Below the pieces are notes generated by a model. The model was not told the DNA's origin. It searched no databases and worked only from the letters and a program-made list of their open reading frames with translations. A program made the position numbers and the translations under genes. DNA of 64,000 bases. It comes from JANJUB01 sp031386985 (GTDB lineage: Bacteria; Armatimonadota; Fimbriimonadia; Fimbriimonadales; Fimbriimonadaceae). Location of the stretch: contig JANNCV010000023.1 of assembly GCA_031386985.1 (NCBI GenBank), positions 3,409-67,408 of the forward strand, in the 5' to 3' direction. Below are positions 18,368 to 26,776 of the stretch, piece after piece; within the stretch, counting starts at the first letter, position 1, and each line of letters starts with the position of its first letter.

Positions 18368-18373
18368 GAGTGA
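18305..18373 (+). pseudogene. Frameshifted 5' fragment of the small secreted protein gene
   Basis: The ATG and the first 11 codons match the intact gene at 18890, after which a missing TC dinucleotide shifts the frame so that the signal peptide is lost and a TGA follows at codon 23. Similarity to the intact copy ends at 18367, so the rest of the gene was never copied or has been lost. The promoter in front of it is unchanged. Confidence 0.85.
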
Positions 18374-18406
18374 CTTTTGCAAGGATTTCCCTAAGGCGTA
18401 AAGAAT

Positions 18407-18748
18407 ATGATATTTGCCAATTTGATTTGCTTAGTAATTGTAGCCTCTAGCGCCGTTGCGGACCCTATCGTCACGAGTCAGCAATGGCCCGTCTATTGGG
18501 ACATTGGAACAGTTTCAACACGTAGCGACGACTCCCACTTTTTGTTTCCTTTGTTAGACGCCTGTGGCATTAACTTCGTGGCTCAGGGTAGTGTGCTTAC
18601 ACTTACTCTCGGTGTACCGAAAGCAGATATCGAGAGGACAATCTTTTTGGTCAACGCATTTCACGCGCGTCGTCTGCTGATAATCGCCCCTCCCACCGAA
18701 CCGATGGCGTTTTTCTTTAACGTTCCCACTAAAGCGCGAGGAATTTGA
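18407..18748 (+). CDS. Hypothetical secreted protein, 113 aa
   Basis: Residues 1-18 (MIFANLICLVIVASSAVA) are a good signal peptide. The mature part has a core DACGINFVAQGSVLTLTLG that resembles the stalk/copper-amine-oxidase-N type beta unit; a comparable segment occurs in the 192-aa protein at 31664. I cannot assign a function. The gene lies exactly between the two copies of a 172-175 bp repeat, 40 bases after copy 1 and 31 before copy 2, and may use the promoter in copy 1. Confidence 0.6.
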   Translation: MIFANLICLVIVASSAVADPIVTSQQWPVYWDIGTVSTRSDDSHFLFPLLDACGINFVAQGSVLTLTLGVPKADIERTIFLVNAFHARRLLIIAPPTEPMAFFFNVPTKARGI

Positions 18749-18779
18749 GGCCTTAGAAGTGCAACTCGTCCACCCTAGG

Positions 18780-18954
18780 TGAGTGAGCTCCGCGCACCTC
18801 GTGCCATACGACCCCTCTGGGCGTGTGGCGCTTGTTGTAACCCACGAGTAACCCTTAAAAAGTGGGATGATTTGGGCTAAACTGTGGAAATGCGAACTGC
18901 ACTAGCTCTCATCCTCGCCCTCTCGCTCTCGGGCGCCGCCTTGGCCCAATCCAA
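18780..18954 (+). repeat. Direct repeat, copy 2 (intact promoter and gene start)
   Basis: 175-base partner of 18196-18367. Here the repeat leads into the intact gene at 18890. It includes an imperfect hairpin in its first 60 bases (GCGCAC near the start, GTGGCGC near the end of the arm) and the TTAAAA-17-TAAACT promoter. Confidence 0.92.
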
Positions 18955-19168
18955 AGCCAAGCCCATCCCCGTTAAAGACCTCAAAGTCTACGTCACCAAA
19001 ACGGGTCTGAAATATCACAAGACCAAGACCTGTGTGGGCATGAAAAACGCCAAGGACATCACTCAAGTCACCCTGGCTGCCGCTTACAAACGCAAGCTCA
19101 AAATCTGCGATCATTGCCGCGAGACCAAGAAACCAACCGCCAAAAAGATGGGCGGCCACCACGGTTAG
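18890..19168 (+). CDS. Small secreted protein with Cys-based (Ada/nuclease-tail-like) metal-binding motif
   Basis: ATG at 18890 starts a signal peptide (residues 1-20, ending GAALAQ). The mature part matches the short motif found after secreted nucleases and ComEC-type proteins: VYVTKTGLKYHKTKTC, then LAAAYKRKLKICDHC, with four potential ligands (His, Cys, Cys, Cys), resembling the Ada zinc-binding motif. Here the motif stands alone with a Lys-rich tail (about 92 aa in total). The -10 box TAAACT at 18878-18883 ends six bases before the ATG and no Shine-Dalgarno sequence is present, so translation is probably leaderless. It is followed 18 bases later by the ComM-like gene. Confidence 0.75.
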   Translation: MRTALALILALSLSGAALAQSKAKPIPVKDLKVYVTKTGLKYHKTKTCVGMKNAKDITQVTLAAAYKRKLKICDHCRETKKPTAKKMGGHHG

Positions 19169-19186
19169 GGTAAAACCAGCCCTACG

Positions 19187-20698
19187 ATGGTCCCGAAAGC
19201 ACATGGCGCAACGCTGATCGGGATTGAGGCGCTTCCGGTTATCATCGAGATAGATCATCGCCCTCCCGGCGATCAATCTTTTTTGATGGTGGGATTGCCC
19301 GATCAGGCCGTCGGCGAAAGCAAAGTTCGCGTTAAGAGCGCCATTAAGAACAGTCAGTTGGACTTCCCTAACCAGTTGATCGTCGTCAATCTAGCCCCTG
19401 GCGATGTTCGCAAGGAGGGCCCCTTGCTTGATCTTCCCATCGCCTGCGCGGTACTGGCCTCTAACGGCCAAATCCCCCTTTCCGAGCTTGAGGATACGAT
19501 GATGCTGGGCGAGTTGGGGCTAGACGGCAAACTCCGCCCGATTGATGGCGCGGTGAGCATCGCCCTTATGGCCGCCGAACAGGGCTTCCGGCGGCTGGTT
19601 TTGCCCGTAGAGAACGCCGCCGAAGCATCGGTTGCGCCGGGGATTGATGTTTATGGCATCGAAACGCTCACCGATTGCGTGGCGTTGCTAAATGGAGCTC
19701 CCTTCACACCCGTGGTTCATTCGGGGCCGCCCGATCTTTCGGCGCTCGAATATCCCATTGATTTTAGCGACGTAAAGGGCCAGCGGCAAGCGATTCGCGC
19801 CCTCGAAATCGCGGCTGCCGGCGGCCACAATATCTTAATGTGCGGTCCGCCGGGTTCGGGCAAGACGATGCTGGCGCGCCGCCTGCCTACCATTTTGCCT
19901 CCGCTCGGAATCGAAGAAGCGATTGATGTCACCCGGATTTACAGCGCATCGGGACGAGGCGAAGGTCGGCAAGGTTTGATTTGGCAACGTCCATTTCGCT
20001 CACCCCACCACTCCGCCAGCCATGCCGCTCTCGTCGGCGGCGGAAAGAATCCAAAACCCGGCGAGGTGAGCATGGCTCATAAAGGGGTGCTGTTCTTGGA
20101 CGAGATGCCCGAGTTTGAGCGGCAAGTTTTGGAAGCTCTACGCCAACCTTTGGAGGATGCGGTGGTTACGGTTTCGCGGGTTCAGGCCTCCATAACCTTT
20201 CCCGCCGAGTGCATTTTGGTGGGCGCAATGAATCCGTGCCCCTGCGGATTTAAGGGTTTACCCGAGCAAAAATGCGTCAGTTCGCCCTCGGTTTGTGGGC
20301 GATACACCGCCAAAATCAGCGGTCCACTTTTGGATCGAATTGACATCCAGATTGACGTTCCGCGCCTTAAAGCTGAAGAGCTTCTGGGCATGCAACCGGG
20401 TGAGACATCCATTTCGATTCGCGAGCGGGTAACGGCGGCTCGAGATCGGCAAACGAAGCGGCTGGGGCCGCGAGTTAACGCCAAAATGAGCCCCCGAGAA
20501 ATTAGAGAGCTGATCATTTTGGATGATGAGTGCACAACATTCATGCGCCAAGTGATGCAAAAAATGAACCTATCCGCCCGAGTGTTTGATCGGCTGCTGA
20601 AGGTTTCTCGAACGATCGCCGACTTGGCGGGGCTCGATGAAATTCAAAAGGTGCACCTAAGCGAAGCCGTGCAGTATCGCGAGCGCTCCGAAACCTAG
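19187..20698 (+). CDS. ComM/YifB-family Mg-chelatase-like AAA+ ATPase
   Basis: Full-length (503 aa) member of the ComM/YifB family: an N-terminal Lon-like ChlI domain, then an AAA+ domain with Walker A GPPGSGKTM (about residues 220-228), Walker B LFLDEMPEF, and the cysteine-bearing MNPCPCGF segment (about 346-353). ComM is a hexameric helicase that drives branch migration during natural transformation in Gram-negative bacteria. The N-terminus VPKAHGATLIGIEAL fits the family, supporting ATG at 19187. A short GGG/CCC hairpin lies just before the start. mtnA follows on the same strand. Confidence 0.92.
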   Translation: MVPKAHGATLIGIEALPVIIEIDHRPPGDQSFLMVGLPDQAVGESKVRVKSAIKNSQLDFPNQLIVVNLAPGDVRKEGPLLDLPIACAVLASNGQIPLSELEDTMMLGELGLDGKLRPIDGAVSIALMAAEQGFRRLVLPVENAAEASVAPGIDVYGIETLTDCVALLNGAPFTPVVHSGPPDLSALEYPIDFSDVKGQRQAIRALEIAAAGGHNILMCGPPGSGKTMLARRLPTILPPLGIEEAIDVTRIYSASGRGEGRQGLIWQRPFRSPHHSASHAALVGGGKNPKPGEVSMAHKGVLFLDEMPEFERQVLEALRQPLEDAVVTVSRVQASITFPAECILVGAMNPCPCGFKGLPEQKCVSSPSVCGRYTAKISGPLLDRIDIQIDVPRLKAEELLGMQPGETSISIRERVTAARDRQTKRLGPRVNAKMSPREIRELIILDDECTTFMRQVMQKMNLSARVFDRLLKVSRTIADLAGLDEIQKVHLSEAVQYRERSET

Positions 20699-20785
20699 AG
20701 AACCTTGAGAAAACACGCCCTAAAGCCCCGGATTCACTGCGCTCGAACCCGAGCACCTCTGAAATCCAGTATCCTTTTGGCTCAA

Positions 20786-21751
20786 ATGAGCCTAAAACCG
20801 CTTGAATGGACCGACGCCGGTTTGCGAATGCTGGACCAACGTGGGCTGCCATTACGCGAAGATTGGCTGCTGATAAACACGCATGATGAAGTTGCCGGTG
20901 CGATACGCGATATGGTTATTCGCGGTGCGCCCGCCATTGGCATTGCGGCGGCCTACGGCATGGCCCTTGCCGCTCGATCCGGTTCTGACCTCACTTCTGC
21001 GAGCAGATTGCTTGCGGAAAGCCGCCCGACCGCCGTAAACTTGTTTTGGGCTCTTGATCGAATCCAAAAACTAGATACAAACGATTTCGATCGCATTCTC
21101 AGCGAAGCAAAGGCAATCGAGCTTGAGGATCTGCAGATGAACTTGGCGATTGGGCATCATGGGGCGACCCTGATTCCTGAAGGAGCCCGCGTCCTAACCA
21201 TTTGCAACACGGGGGCTCTGGCAACCGCGGGTCACGGTACCGCCCTCGGGGTGATTCGCTCGGCGATTTATCAGGGCAATGAGGTCTTTGTATACTCTTG
21301 CGAAACCCGGCCCAGAATGCAAGGCCTGAGGCTAACCGCTTACGAGCTAACAAAAGAAGGAATCGCGTTCAAATCCATCGCTGACGGAGCCGCCGCCTCA
21401 ATGATGCGCGCAGGGATGATTGATTTGGTTATTGCCGGGGCAGACCGGATTGCTGCCAACGGCGATAGCGCAAACAAAATTGGAACGTACGCGCTCGCAG
21501 TCGCGGCCAAGCACCACGGGATTCCCTTTTACATCGCCGCCCCATCCTCAACCCTTGATGGATCCCTGCAGGATGGCTCACAGATTCCAATCGAAGAACG
21601 AAACGCGGACGAACTGACGATCATTGATGGAATAAGAGTCGCGCCTGAAGGTTGCTCGGTGTACAATCCAGCCTTTGATGTTACGCCCGGCGACCTTATC
21701 ACGGCAATTATTACCGAAGAAGGGATATTCCGTTCGCCCTATCGGTTCTGA
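20786..21751 (+). CDS. mtnA: S-methyl-5-thioribose-1-phosphate isomerase
   Basis: MtnA isomerises methylthioribose-1-phosphate to the ribulose form in methionine salvage. The signature elements are RGAPAIGIAAAYG, the catalytic Cys in TICNTGALATAGHGT and the catalytic Asp in GADRIAANGDSANKIGT. ATG at 20786 gives a standard 321-aa protein; starting at 20705 would add 27 unusual residues. No other salvage gene is next to it, but a nucleoside-type ABC transporter operon starts 24 bases after the stop, which may link it to uptake of nucleosides such as methylthioadenosine (inference). Confidence 0.95.
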   Translation: MSLKPLEWTDAGLRMLDQRGLPLREDWLLINTHDEVAGAIRDMVIRGAPAIGIAAAYGMALAARSGSDLTSASRLLAESRPTAVNLFWALDRIQKLDTNDFDRILSEAKAIELEDLQMNLAIGHHGATLIPEGARVLTICNTGALATAGHGTALGVIRSAIYQGNEVFVYSCETRPRMQGLRLTAYELTKEGIAFKSIADGAAASMMRAGMIDLVIAGADRIAANGDSANKIGTYALAVAAKHHGIPFYIAAPSSTLDGSLQDGSQIPIEERNADELTIIDGIRVAPEGCSVYNPAFDVTPGDLITAIITEEGIFRSPYRF

Positions 21752-21775
21752 AGCTGATTAGCGCATAATTGCCCA

Positions 21776-22219
21776 ATGGAATTGGCGAAGCAGCTTTCTT
21801 ACAACTATGTCTTTCGTGGTCTTTCGCAGTCCGCCATCAATGGCCTGGCCGCAATTGCGCTTGAACAGACGTTTCGCGGCGGCGACACGATTATTCGCCA
21901 GTTTGATTACAACACCGACGTGATGATCATCTTGGAAGGTGACACCTTGATAAGGTCATTTTCGGGCGATCTTATTGCCGAATGCGGTCCAGGCTCGATA
22001 TTGGGGGAGATTTCGCTCATTGATGATCAGCCGAGGTCAGCAACGGTAGTGGCGAAAGGAGACTGCAAGGTTGCGATTCTGCCTGCCGTAGCTTTTCGGG
22101 GAGTTCTAGAATCTGACCCACGCACGGCGGCAACAATCATGACCAATCTCAGCAAAGTCCTCTGTCGTCGCTTACGGGCGATGAACGTGCAGCTAGATTC
22201 CATCGGAACCAGTGGCTAA
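21776..22219 (+). CDS. Cyclic nucleotide-binding domain protein, 147 aa
   Basis: A single cNMP-binding beta-roll: LGEISLIDDQPRSATVVAKGDCKV (in two parts) is the phosphate-binding cassette with the conserved GE and RSATV; length 147 aa leaves no room for a DNA-binding domain. It is therefore a stand-alone sensor and not a CRP-type regulator. A CATAAT box at 21764-21769 ends six bases before the ATG and there is no ribosome-binding site, suggesting a leaderless message. The next gene starts inside its last codons (GTG at 22212). Confidence 0.85.
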   Translation: MELAKQLSYNYVFRGLSQSAINGLAAIALEQTFRGGDTIIRQFDYNTDVMIILEGDTLIRSFSGDLIAECGPGSILGEISLIDDQPRSATVVAKGDCKVAILPAVAFRGVLESDPRTAATIMTNLSKVLCRRLRAMNVQLDSIGTSG

Positions 22220-23384
22220 GCCAGTTGTTGTGATTGGCGGCGGGGCGATAGGGCTTTGCTGCGCGTATTTTTTGCGGCAAGCAGGTCAGCAGGTCGTGAT
22301 CGTAGATCGGCACGGATGTCGGGAAGGGGCATCTTGGGGGAACGCTGGAATGGTTGTACCCAGCCACTTTGAGCCATTGGCCAATCCGGGAATGCTCAAG
22401 CTTGGACTGAAGATGATGCTCAGTCCCGCGAGTCCGCTCGCCATTTCACCGCTCGCGCCTGATCTCGCGAAATGGCTAAAGCGCTTCGTTGCGAGCGCGA
22501 ATCATGCCCATGTCGAGGCAAACAGTCGCCTCATTCTCGGTATGAATCTGCAGAGTCGGGACCTGTACCGGCAACTGCTGGGAGACAACCTAGGCACAAC
22601 CGGAATGCTCATGATCTGCAAAACCGAGAGCGCTTTTGGAGGAGAGCAAAAACTCGCCGAGACCGCCCAAAAACTTGGGCTCGGCACCGAGGAGCTCTCG
22701 CGATTTGACCTTGCTAGCTTAGGCTATGATGCCGCCGGTGCAATCAAATATTCCGATGATGCCTTTCTGACCCCTCCCGATTTTCTTACAAAGTTGCGCG
22801 AGGAATCTAAAATCGTAGAGGCTTCTGTGACTGCAATCACCCAAGATGCGGTCAAAACGAGCGAGGGTGACATTGAGGGCGAGTTTTTTGTGCTTGCGGG
22901 AGGGGCGTGGAGCGGCGGCTTGGCCCCCAAACTCCTGATGACCCCTGGTCGCGGATATGGGTTTACCGTCGAAAATCCCCCCGGTCTAACCGAGCACTGC
23001 GCGATCCTTGTTGAGGCCCGAATTGCGACGACTCCCATGACGAATGGCCAACGATTCACGGGCGGCATGGAACTTGGAAATTACTCAGATTCACCGGACC
23101 GGCGAAGACTTCAGCGAATTCGAAACGCGATTCCTGACTACATCCCCGCCTACAAAAACCATGCGTTCAACGAAGAAATCTGGGTTGGCCACCGCCCATG
23201 CTCGCCGGATGGGATTCCTTATATTGGCCCGTTCGCGCATCAGGCAAACCTGTATGCTGCCACTGGTCACGGAATGATGGGCATGAGTTTGGCTCCGATT
23301 ACGGGGAAACTCATCAGCGAAATGATCTGCGGAGAGCCACCCTCCCTTGACGTTTCTAAATGCTCCCCGAATCGAATCCGGTAA
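22212..23384 (+). CDS. DadA-like FAD-dependent D-amino acid dehydrogenase / glycine oxidase family
   Basis: A DAO-family flavoenzyme (390 aa) with VVVIGGGAIGLCCAYFLRQAG at the N-terminus (split here: GGGAIGLCC is the FAD-binding turn), the acidic end of beta-2 (IVDRHG) and GASWGNAGMVVPSHFEP, a DadA hallmark. A C-terminal FAD segment, ATGHGMMGMSLAPITGKL, completes the fold. DadA oxidises D-amino acids to keto acids and passes electrons to quinones. The GTG start overlaps the previous gene by 8 bases, so translation is coupled. It leads into the ABC transporter genes. Confidence 0.87.
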   Translation: MAKPVVVIGGGAIGLCCAYFLRQAGQQVVIVDRHGCREGASWGNAGMVVPSHFEPLANPGMLKLGLKMMLSPASPLAISPLAPDLAKWLKRFVASANHAHVEANSRLILGMNLQSRDLYRQLLGDNLGTTGMLMICKTESAFGGEQKLAETAQKLGLGTEELSRFDLASLGYDAAGAIKYSDDAFLTPPDFLTKLREESKIVEASVTAITQDAVKTSEGDIEGEFFVLAGGAWSGGLAPKLLMTPGRGYGFTVENPPGLTEHCAILVEARIATTPMTNGQRFTGGMELGNYSDSPDRRRLQRIRNAIPDYIPAYKNHAFNEEIWVGHRPCSPDGIPYIGPFAHQANLYAATGHGMMGMSLAPITGKLISEMICGEPPSLDVSKCSPNRIR

Positions 23385-23403
23385 GCCGGGTATCTTCAAC
23401 TCC

Positions 23404-24906
23404 GTGGAAGCGGGATTCGCGGTTACGATGGAGGGCATAACCAAGCGATTTGGCCCCGTTGTGGCGCTTGATGAAGTCACGCTAAAGGTCCGAAAAGGCA
23501 CGATTCACGCCCTGGTCGGAGAGAACGGTGCGGGCAAAACGACCCTGATGAAGATCCTTTACGGAGCTTATCCCGCGACGGAGGGCCAGTATCAAATTTT
23601 TGAGGAAACCGCGAAGTTCAAGAACTCGGCAGAGGCGATACAGACTGGAATCGGCATGGTTAGCCAACATTACAGCATCATTGGCGAACTAACCTGCCTC
23701 GAAAACCTCATGCTCGGGGCCGAATCGAGCTGGCTCATTCCCCAATCGGCCTCAATCCAGCTTGCCGAGAAACTCGCCGCTCAGATGGGATTTGAGTTTG
23801 ATTGGGGCGCGCTGGCCAGCGGCCTCAGCCCGGCGGGAGCGCAAAAGCTCGAAATTCTCAAACTCCTCTGGCGAAACTCACAAATCATGATCCTTGATGA
23901 GCCGACGGCGATGCTCACGCCCCAAGATTCGGATGCTTTGTACGCATCACTAAAAACTTTGGTGAAACAAGGGGCTACCGTGATTGTCGTGACTCACCGT
24001 TTGCCAGAAGTCATTGAACATTGCGATCAGGTGACCGTTTTGCGGGGAGGAAAGCTCGTTGCTAATGAGCCGGTGGATCCCGGTGAGACTGACCTACCCG
24101 CCCGCCTCGCTGAGTTAATCGTGGGTCGCGCTATTGCGTTTCCTGAGCTTAGCAAACGTGAACCTGGCGAACGCCTTCTCACGGCAGAAAAAATATGTGT
24201 CCGCGGGAGCCGCGGCGAAATTTCCGTCCGGGCCGCCAGTTTTTCGCTGTGCGCCGGCGAAATTGTTGGACTGGCGGGAGTGGATGGTAGCGGGCAACGC
24301 GAGCTCTTTGCCGCTCTCTACGGCACACAGCCCATTGTTAGCGGCTTGGTTGATTTCCTTGGCGAGCAGCTTGCTTCTACGACCAAGGAGCGGCTACGAA
24401 ACGGTCTAAAGTGGATACCCGAAGATCGGCACCGGCAAGCCCTGATTGAAGATTGGACCTTGGATGACAACGCCGCTTTAGGAATGCACTGCGCGCCCCC
24501 ATTTGCCGAAAATGGACACATAAACAGAGCCGGCAGAAGGCAAGCGGCATCGGAAATCGCATCATTGTTTGCCACGAAATTCGGAGCGCTCTCCGACCCA
24601 ATCGCGAGCCTTAGCGGGGGCAACCAACAGCGCTTCGTAAACGCACGGACCCTCTTTTCAAAGCCAAGAGTTATTCTCGCCTTTCAACCGGCGCGAGGCC
24701 TGGATATTGACGCCACCCGCGCCTTTTATGCTGAACTATCAAAGGCAGTAGAGGAAGGCGCGACGGCTCTGGTCGTTAGTTTTGATCTCGACGAACTCAT
24801 CCAGTACACCGATAGAATCCTCGTCATGAGTTTGGGTGAGCTTTACGAAACGGGCCAGAGCCGCAACCGCACCGAAATCGGCAAACTCATGGTAGGAGCG
24901 GCTTGA
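23404..24906 (+). CDS. BMP-type nucleoside/simple-sugar ABC transporter, duplicated ATP-binding subunit
   Basis: Two fused ATPase domains, the pattern of RbsA/YufO-type importers. Domain 1 has Walker A GENGAGKTT and Walker B MILDEPTAML but a diverged signature (LSPAGAQKLEI). Domain 2 has VDGSGQREL in place of a classic P-loop and signature LSGGNQQRF, as is usual for this family. GTG at 23404 is preferred because AVTMEGITKRFG aligns with the family start and it clears the dadA stop by 19 bases; ATG at 23428 is possible. The first permease begins inside the stop codon region (4-base overlap). The proteins probably import a nucleoside or similar compound. Confidence 0.92.
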   Translation: MEAGFAVTMEGITKRFGPVVALDEVTLKVRKGTIHALVGENGAGKTTLMKILYGAYPATEGQYQIFEETAKFKNSAEAIQTGIGMVSQHYSIIGELTCLENLMLGAESSWLIPQSASIQLAEKLAAQMGFEFDWGALASGLSPAGAQKLEILKLLWRNSQIMILDEPTAMLTPQDSDALYASLKTLVKQGATVIVVTHRLPEVIEHCDQVTVLRGGKLVANEPVDPGETDLPARLAELIVGRAIAFPELSKREPGERLLTAEKICVRGSRGEISVRAASFSLCAGEIVGLAGVDGSGQRELFAALYGTQPIVSGLVDFLGEQLASTTKERLRNGLKWIPEDRHRQALIEDWTLDDNAALGMHCAPPFAENGHINRAGRRQAASEIASLFATKFGALSDPIASLSGGNQQRFVNARTLFSKPRVILAFQPARGLDIDATRAFYAELSKAVEEGATALVVSFDLDELIQYTDRILVMSLGELYETGQSRNRTEIGKLMVGAA

Positions 24907-25931
24907 ACTGGCGGCTTTTCCTCCTAATCGCGGCATGTATTGCCACGATCTTCGCGATCCTCGTTGTTGGCGGGTTTCCGGCGGGTCAAGTCTTACTTGA
25001 CCTACTCAACGGCTCTGTAGGTTCGCTGAAAGTATTTTCTAAGACCCTGCGTGAAATGACCCCGCTTCTCATCGCCGGCACCGCCGTGTTTGTGGCTTTG
25101 CGCGCAGGACTCTTTAACATCGGAGTTGAAGGGCAGTTTACGATGGGCGCGATGGGGTGCGCGGCTGTAGCAATTTGGATTCCGAATTGGTTTGGTGTTC
25201 TTTGCGGGGCGTTGGCCGGAATCATTCTGGGCGCTCTTTGGGCTTTCCCCGCCGCGTGGATCAGGGCCTACCGAAATGGCCATGAGGTCATCACGACCAT
25301 CATGCTCAACAACATCGCGGGATTCCTAACAACCGCCCTGGTAGTTGGGCCCCTCAAAGATCCGTTCCGAGAAAACGCGACAACCGCTGCTATCCCAATC
25401 ATGTTTCCGAACATTTTTTCTACCCCGACGCTCGGGCAAAATGGCAAACCGGATGGCACTTTTGAGATCACGATCGGGCTAGTCGTTGGCATTACTCTCG
25501 CTACGCTGTTATGGTTTTGGTTAAAGCGAACGGTTGCCGGGTACGAACTTGAAGCCGTTGGCGCAAACCCCAGCGCCGCCGAGATGGCCGGAATCGCAGT
25601 TCGACGTGTTACCGTAAAGGCAATGCTATCGAGTGGAGGAATCGCGGGTTTGGCCGGTGCGCTTCAAGTTCTGGTGTTGGAAGGTCGTTTTTACAAAGAC
25701 TTTTCCCAAGGCTATGGGTTTGATTCGCTTGGCGTCGCCCTTTTGGCGGGCGGGAATCCGCTCGCTCTCATTCCGTCTGCACTTGCGTTCGGCATCATAA
25801 AGAAGGGAGCCTCGTCCATAACCGTCATGCACAGCGTGCCCAAGGGAATCACGCTCGTTATTCTTGGGCTCATGATCGTCGTGTTTGCCGCGATTCGCTA
25901 TAGGAAACACATGGGGAGGGCGGTCGCTTGA
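24903..25931 (+). CDS. ABC transporter permease 1 (YufP/BPL_perm_2 type)
   Basis: Membrane permease of the BMP-type importer, about 8-10 helices. The conserved loop FNIGVEGQFTMGAMG (about residues 76-90) and the coupling region GANPSAAEMAGIAVRRV (about 221-237) are typical. The TTG start overlaps the ATPase stop by 4 bases and the stop overlaps the next permease start by 4 bases, so the transporter genes are a single translational unit. Confidence 0.93.
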   Translation: MNWRLFLLIAACIATIFAILVVGGFPAGQVLLDLLNGSVGSLKVFSKTLREMTPLLIAGTAVFVALRAGLFNIGVEGQFTMGAMGCAAVAIWIPNWFGVLCGALAGIILGALWAFPAAWIRAYRNGHEVITTIMLNNIAGFLTTALVVGPLKDPFRENATTAAIPIMFPNIFSTPTLGQNGKPDGTFEITIGLVVGITLATLLWFWLKRTVAGYELEAVGANPSAAEMAGIAVRRVTVKAMLSSGGIAGLAGALQVLVLEGRFYKDFSQGYGFDSLGVALLAGGNPLALIPSALAFGIIKKGASSITVMHSVPKGITLVILGLMIVVFAAIRYRKHMGRAVA

Positions 25932-26776
25932 ACGAGTTCATTACCCTCCTCGGTGGCACGTTAACGTTGTCGGCACCGCTGATCCTCGCCGCGATGGGCG
26001 GATTAGTCAGCGAACGATCGGGCATCATTAACATAGCCCTCGAAGGCAAAATGCTGATCGCCGCCGTAGCGGTTTGGCTCATCGGAGCGAAAACCGGAAA
26101 CCCCTATCTGGGGCTTGCGGCCGGGGTGGGCGCGGCCTCGTTGTTTAGTTTGATCCACTGGCTCCTCACTCAGAAGTACGCCTTTGATCACATAGTTAGC
26201 GGCATGGCAGTCAATGCTCTTGCTTTTGGTGGTTCAAATTTTCTGGATAAGCGCTACACCGACCCCAGCCAAGTCAGCTTCGCCAAGTTTGATTCTTGGC
26301 TGTACTGGATCGTCGCCATTGGGTTGCCCATTTGCTTGTGGCTGTACCTCCGCCGAACCCGCGGCGGATTGAGACTGATGGCCGTGGGAAATGACCCGGA
26401 AAAGTCTCGACAGATGGGTGTATTTCCGTTGCGGATTCGGCTAGTTTCCCTTCTCGCCACTGGCGTGTTTTGCGGCGTCGCCGGTTCGCTCATCGTTTCA
26501 AACGCAGGGTCGTTTAACGATGGAATGACCTCGGGCAAAGGCTTTATTGCCCTCGCAGCGCTCATCGTTGGGGGTTGGCGGCCCATTCCTGCTCTCATCG
26601 CTTGTCTCCTCTTTGGAATGCTTCAGCAAGTTCAAATCCAGTTTCAGGGCGAAGCAATCGCGGGGGTGATGGTGCCAAATTGGGTATGGTTGAGTCTCCC
26701 CTATTTCGCCACGATTGTCGCGCTCGCGGGATTCCTTGGACGAGATCGAACGCCGAAGGGCCTCGGAAAACCATGA
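25928..26776 (+). CDS. ABC transporter permease 2 (YufQ type)
   Basis: Second permease of the pair (282 aa). The IINIALEGKMLIAA motif (about residues 34-47) parallels the FNIGVEGQ motif of permease 1, and the coupling loop is VGNDPEKSRQMGVFPLRIR (near 152-170). TTG start in a 4-base overlap with permease 1. No gene for the periplasmic binding lipoprotein of this family (BMP/PnrA) follows; a LolA-like gene comes instead, again with a 4-base overlap. Confidence 0.93.
   Translation: MNEFITLLGGTLTLSAPLILAAMGGLVSERSGIINIALEGKMLIAAVAVWLIGAKTGNPYLGLAAGVGAASLFSLIHWLLTQKYAFDHIVSGMAVNALAFGGSNFLDKRYTDPSQVSFAKFDSWLYWIVAIGLPICLWLYLRRTRGGLRLMAVGNDPEKSRQMGVFPLRIRLVSLLATGVFCGVAGSLIVSNAGSFNDGMTSGKGFIALAALIVGGWRPIPALIACLLFGMLQQVQIQFQGEAIAGVMVPNWVWLSLPYFATIVALAGFLGRDRTPKGLGKP

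Noticed and set aside
20740..20775. A TTCGAGC-like T-loop sequence suggesting a tRNA on the minus strand
   Set aside because: No acceptor stem, anticodon arm or CCA end can be folded around it.
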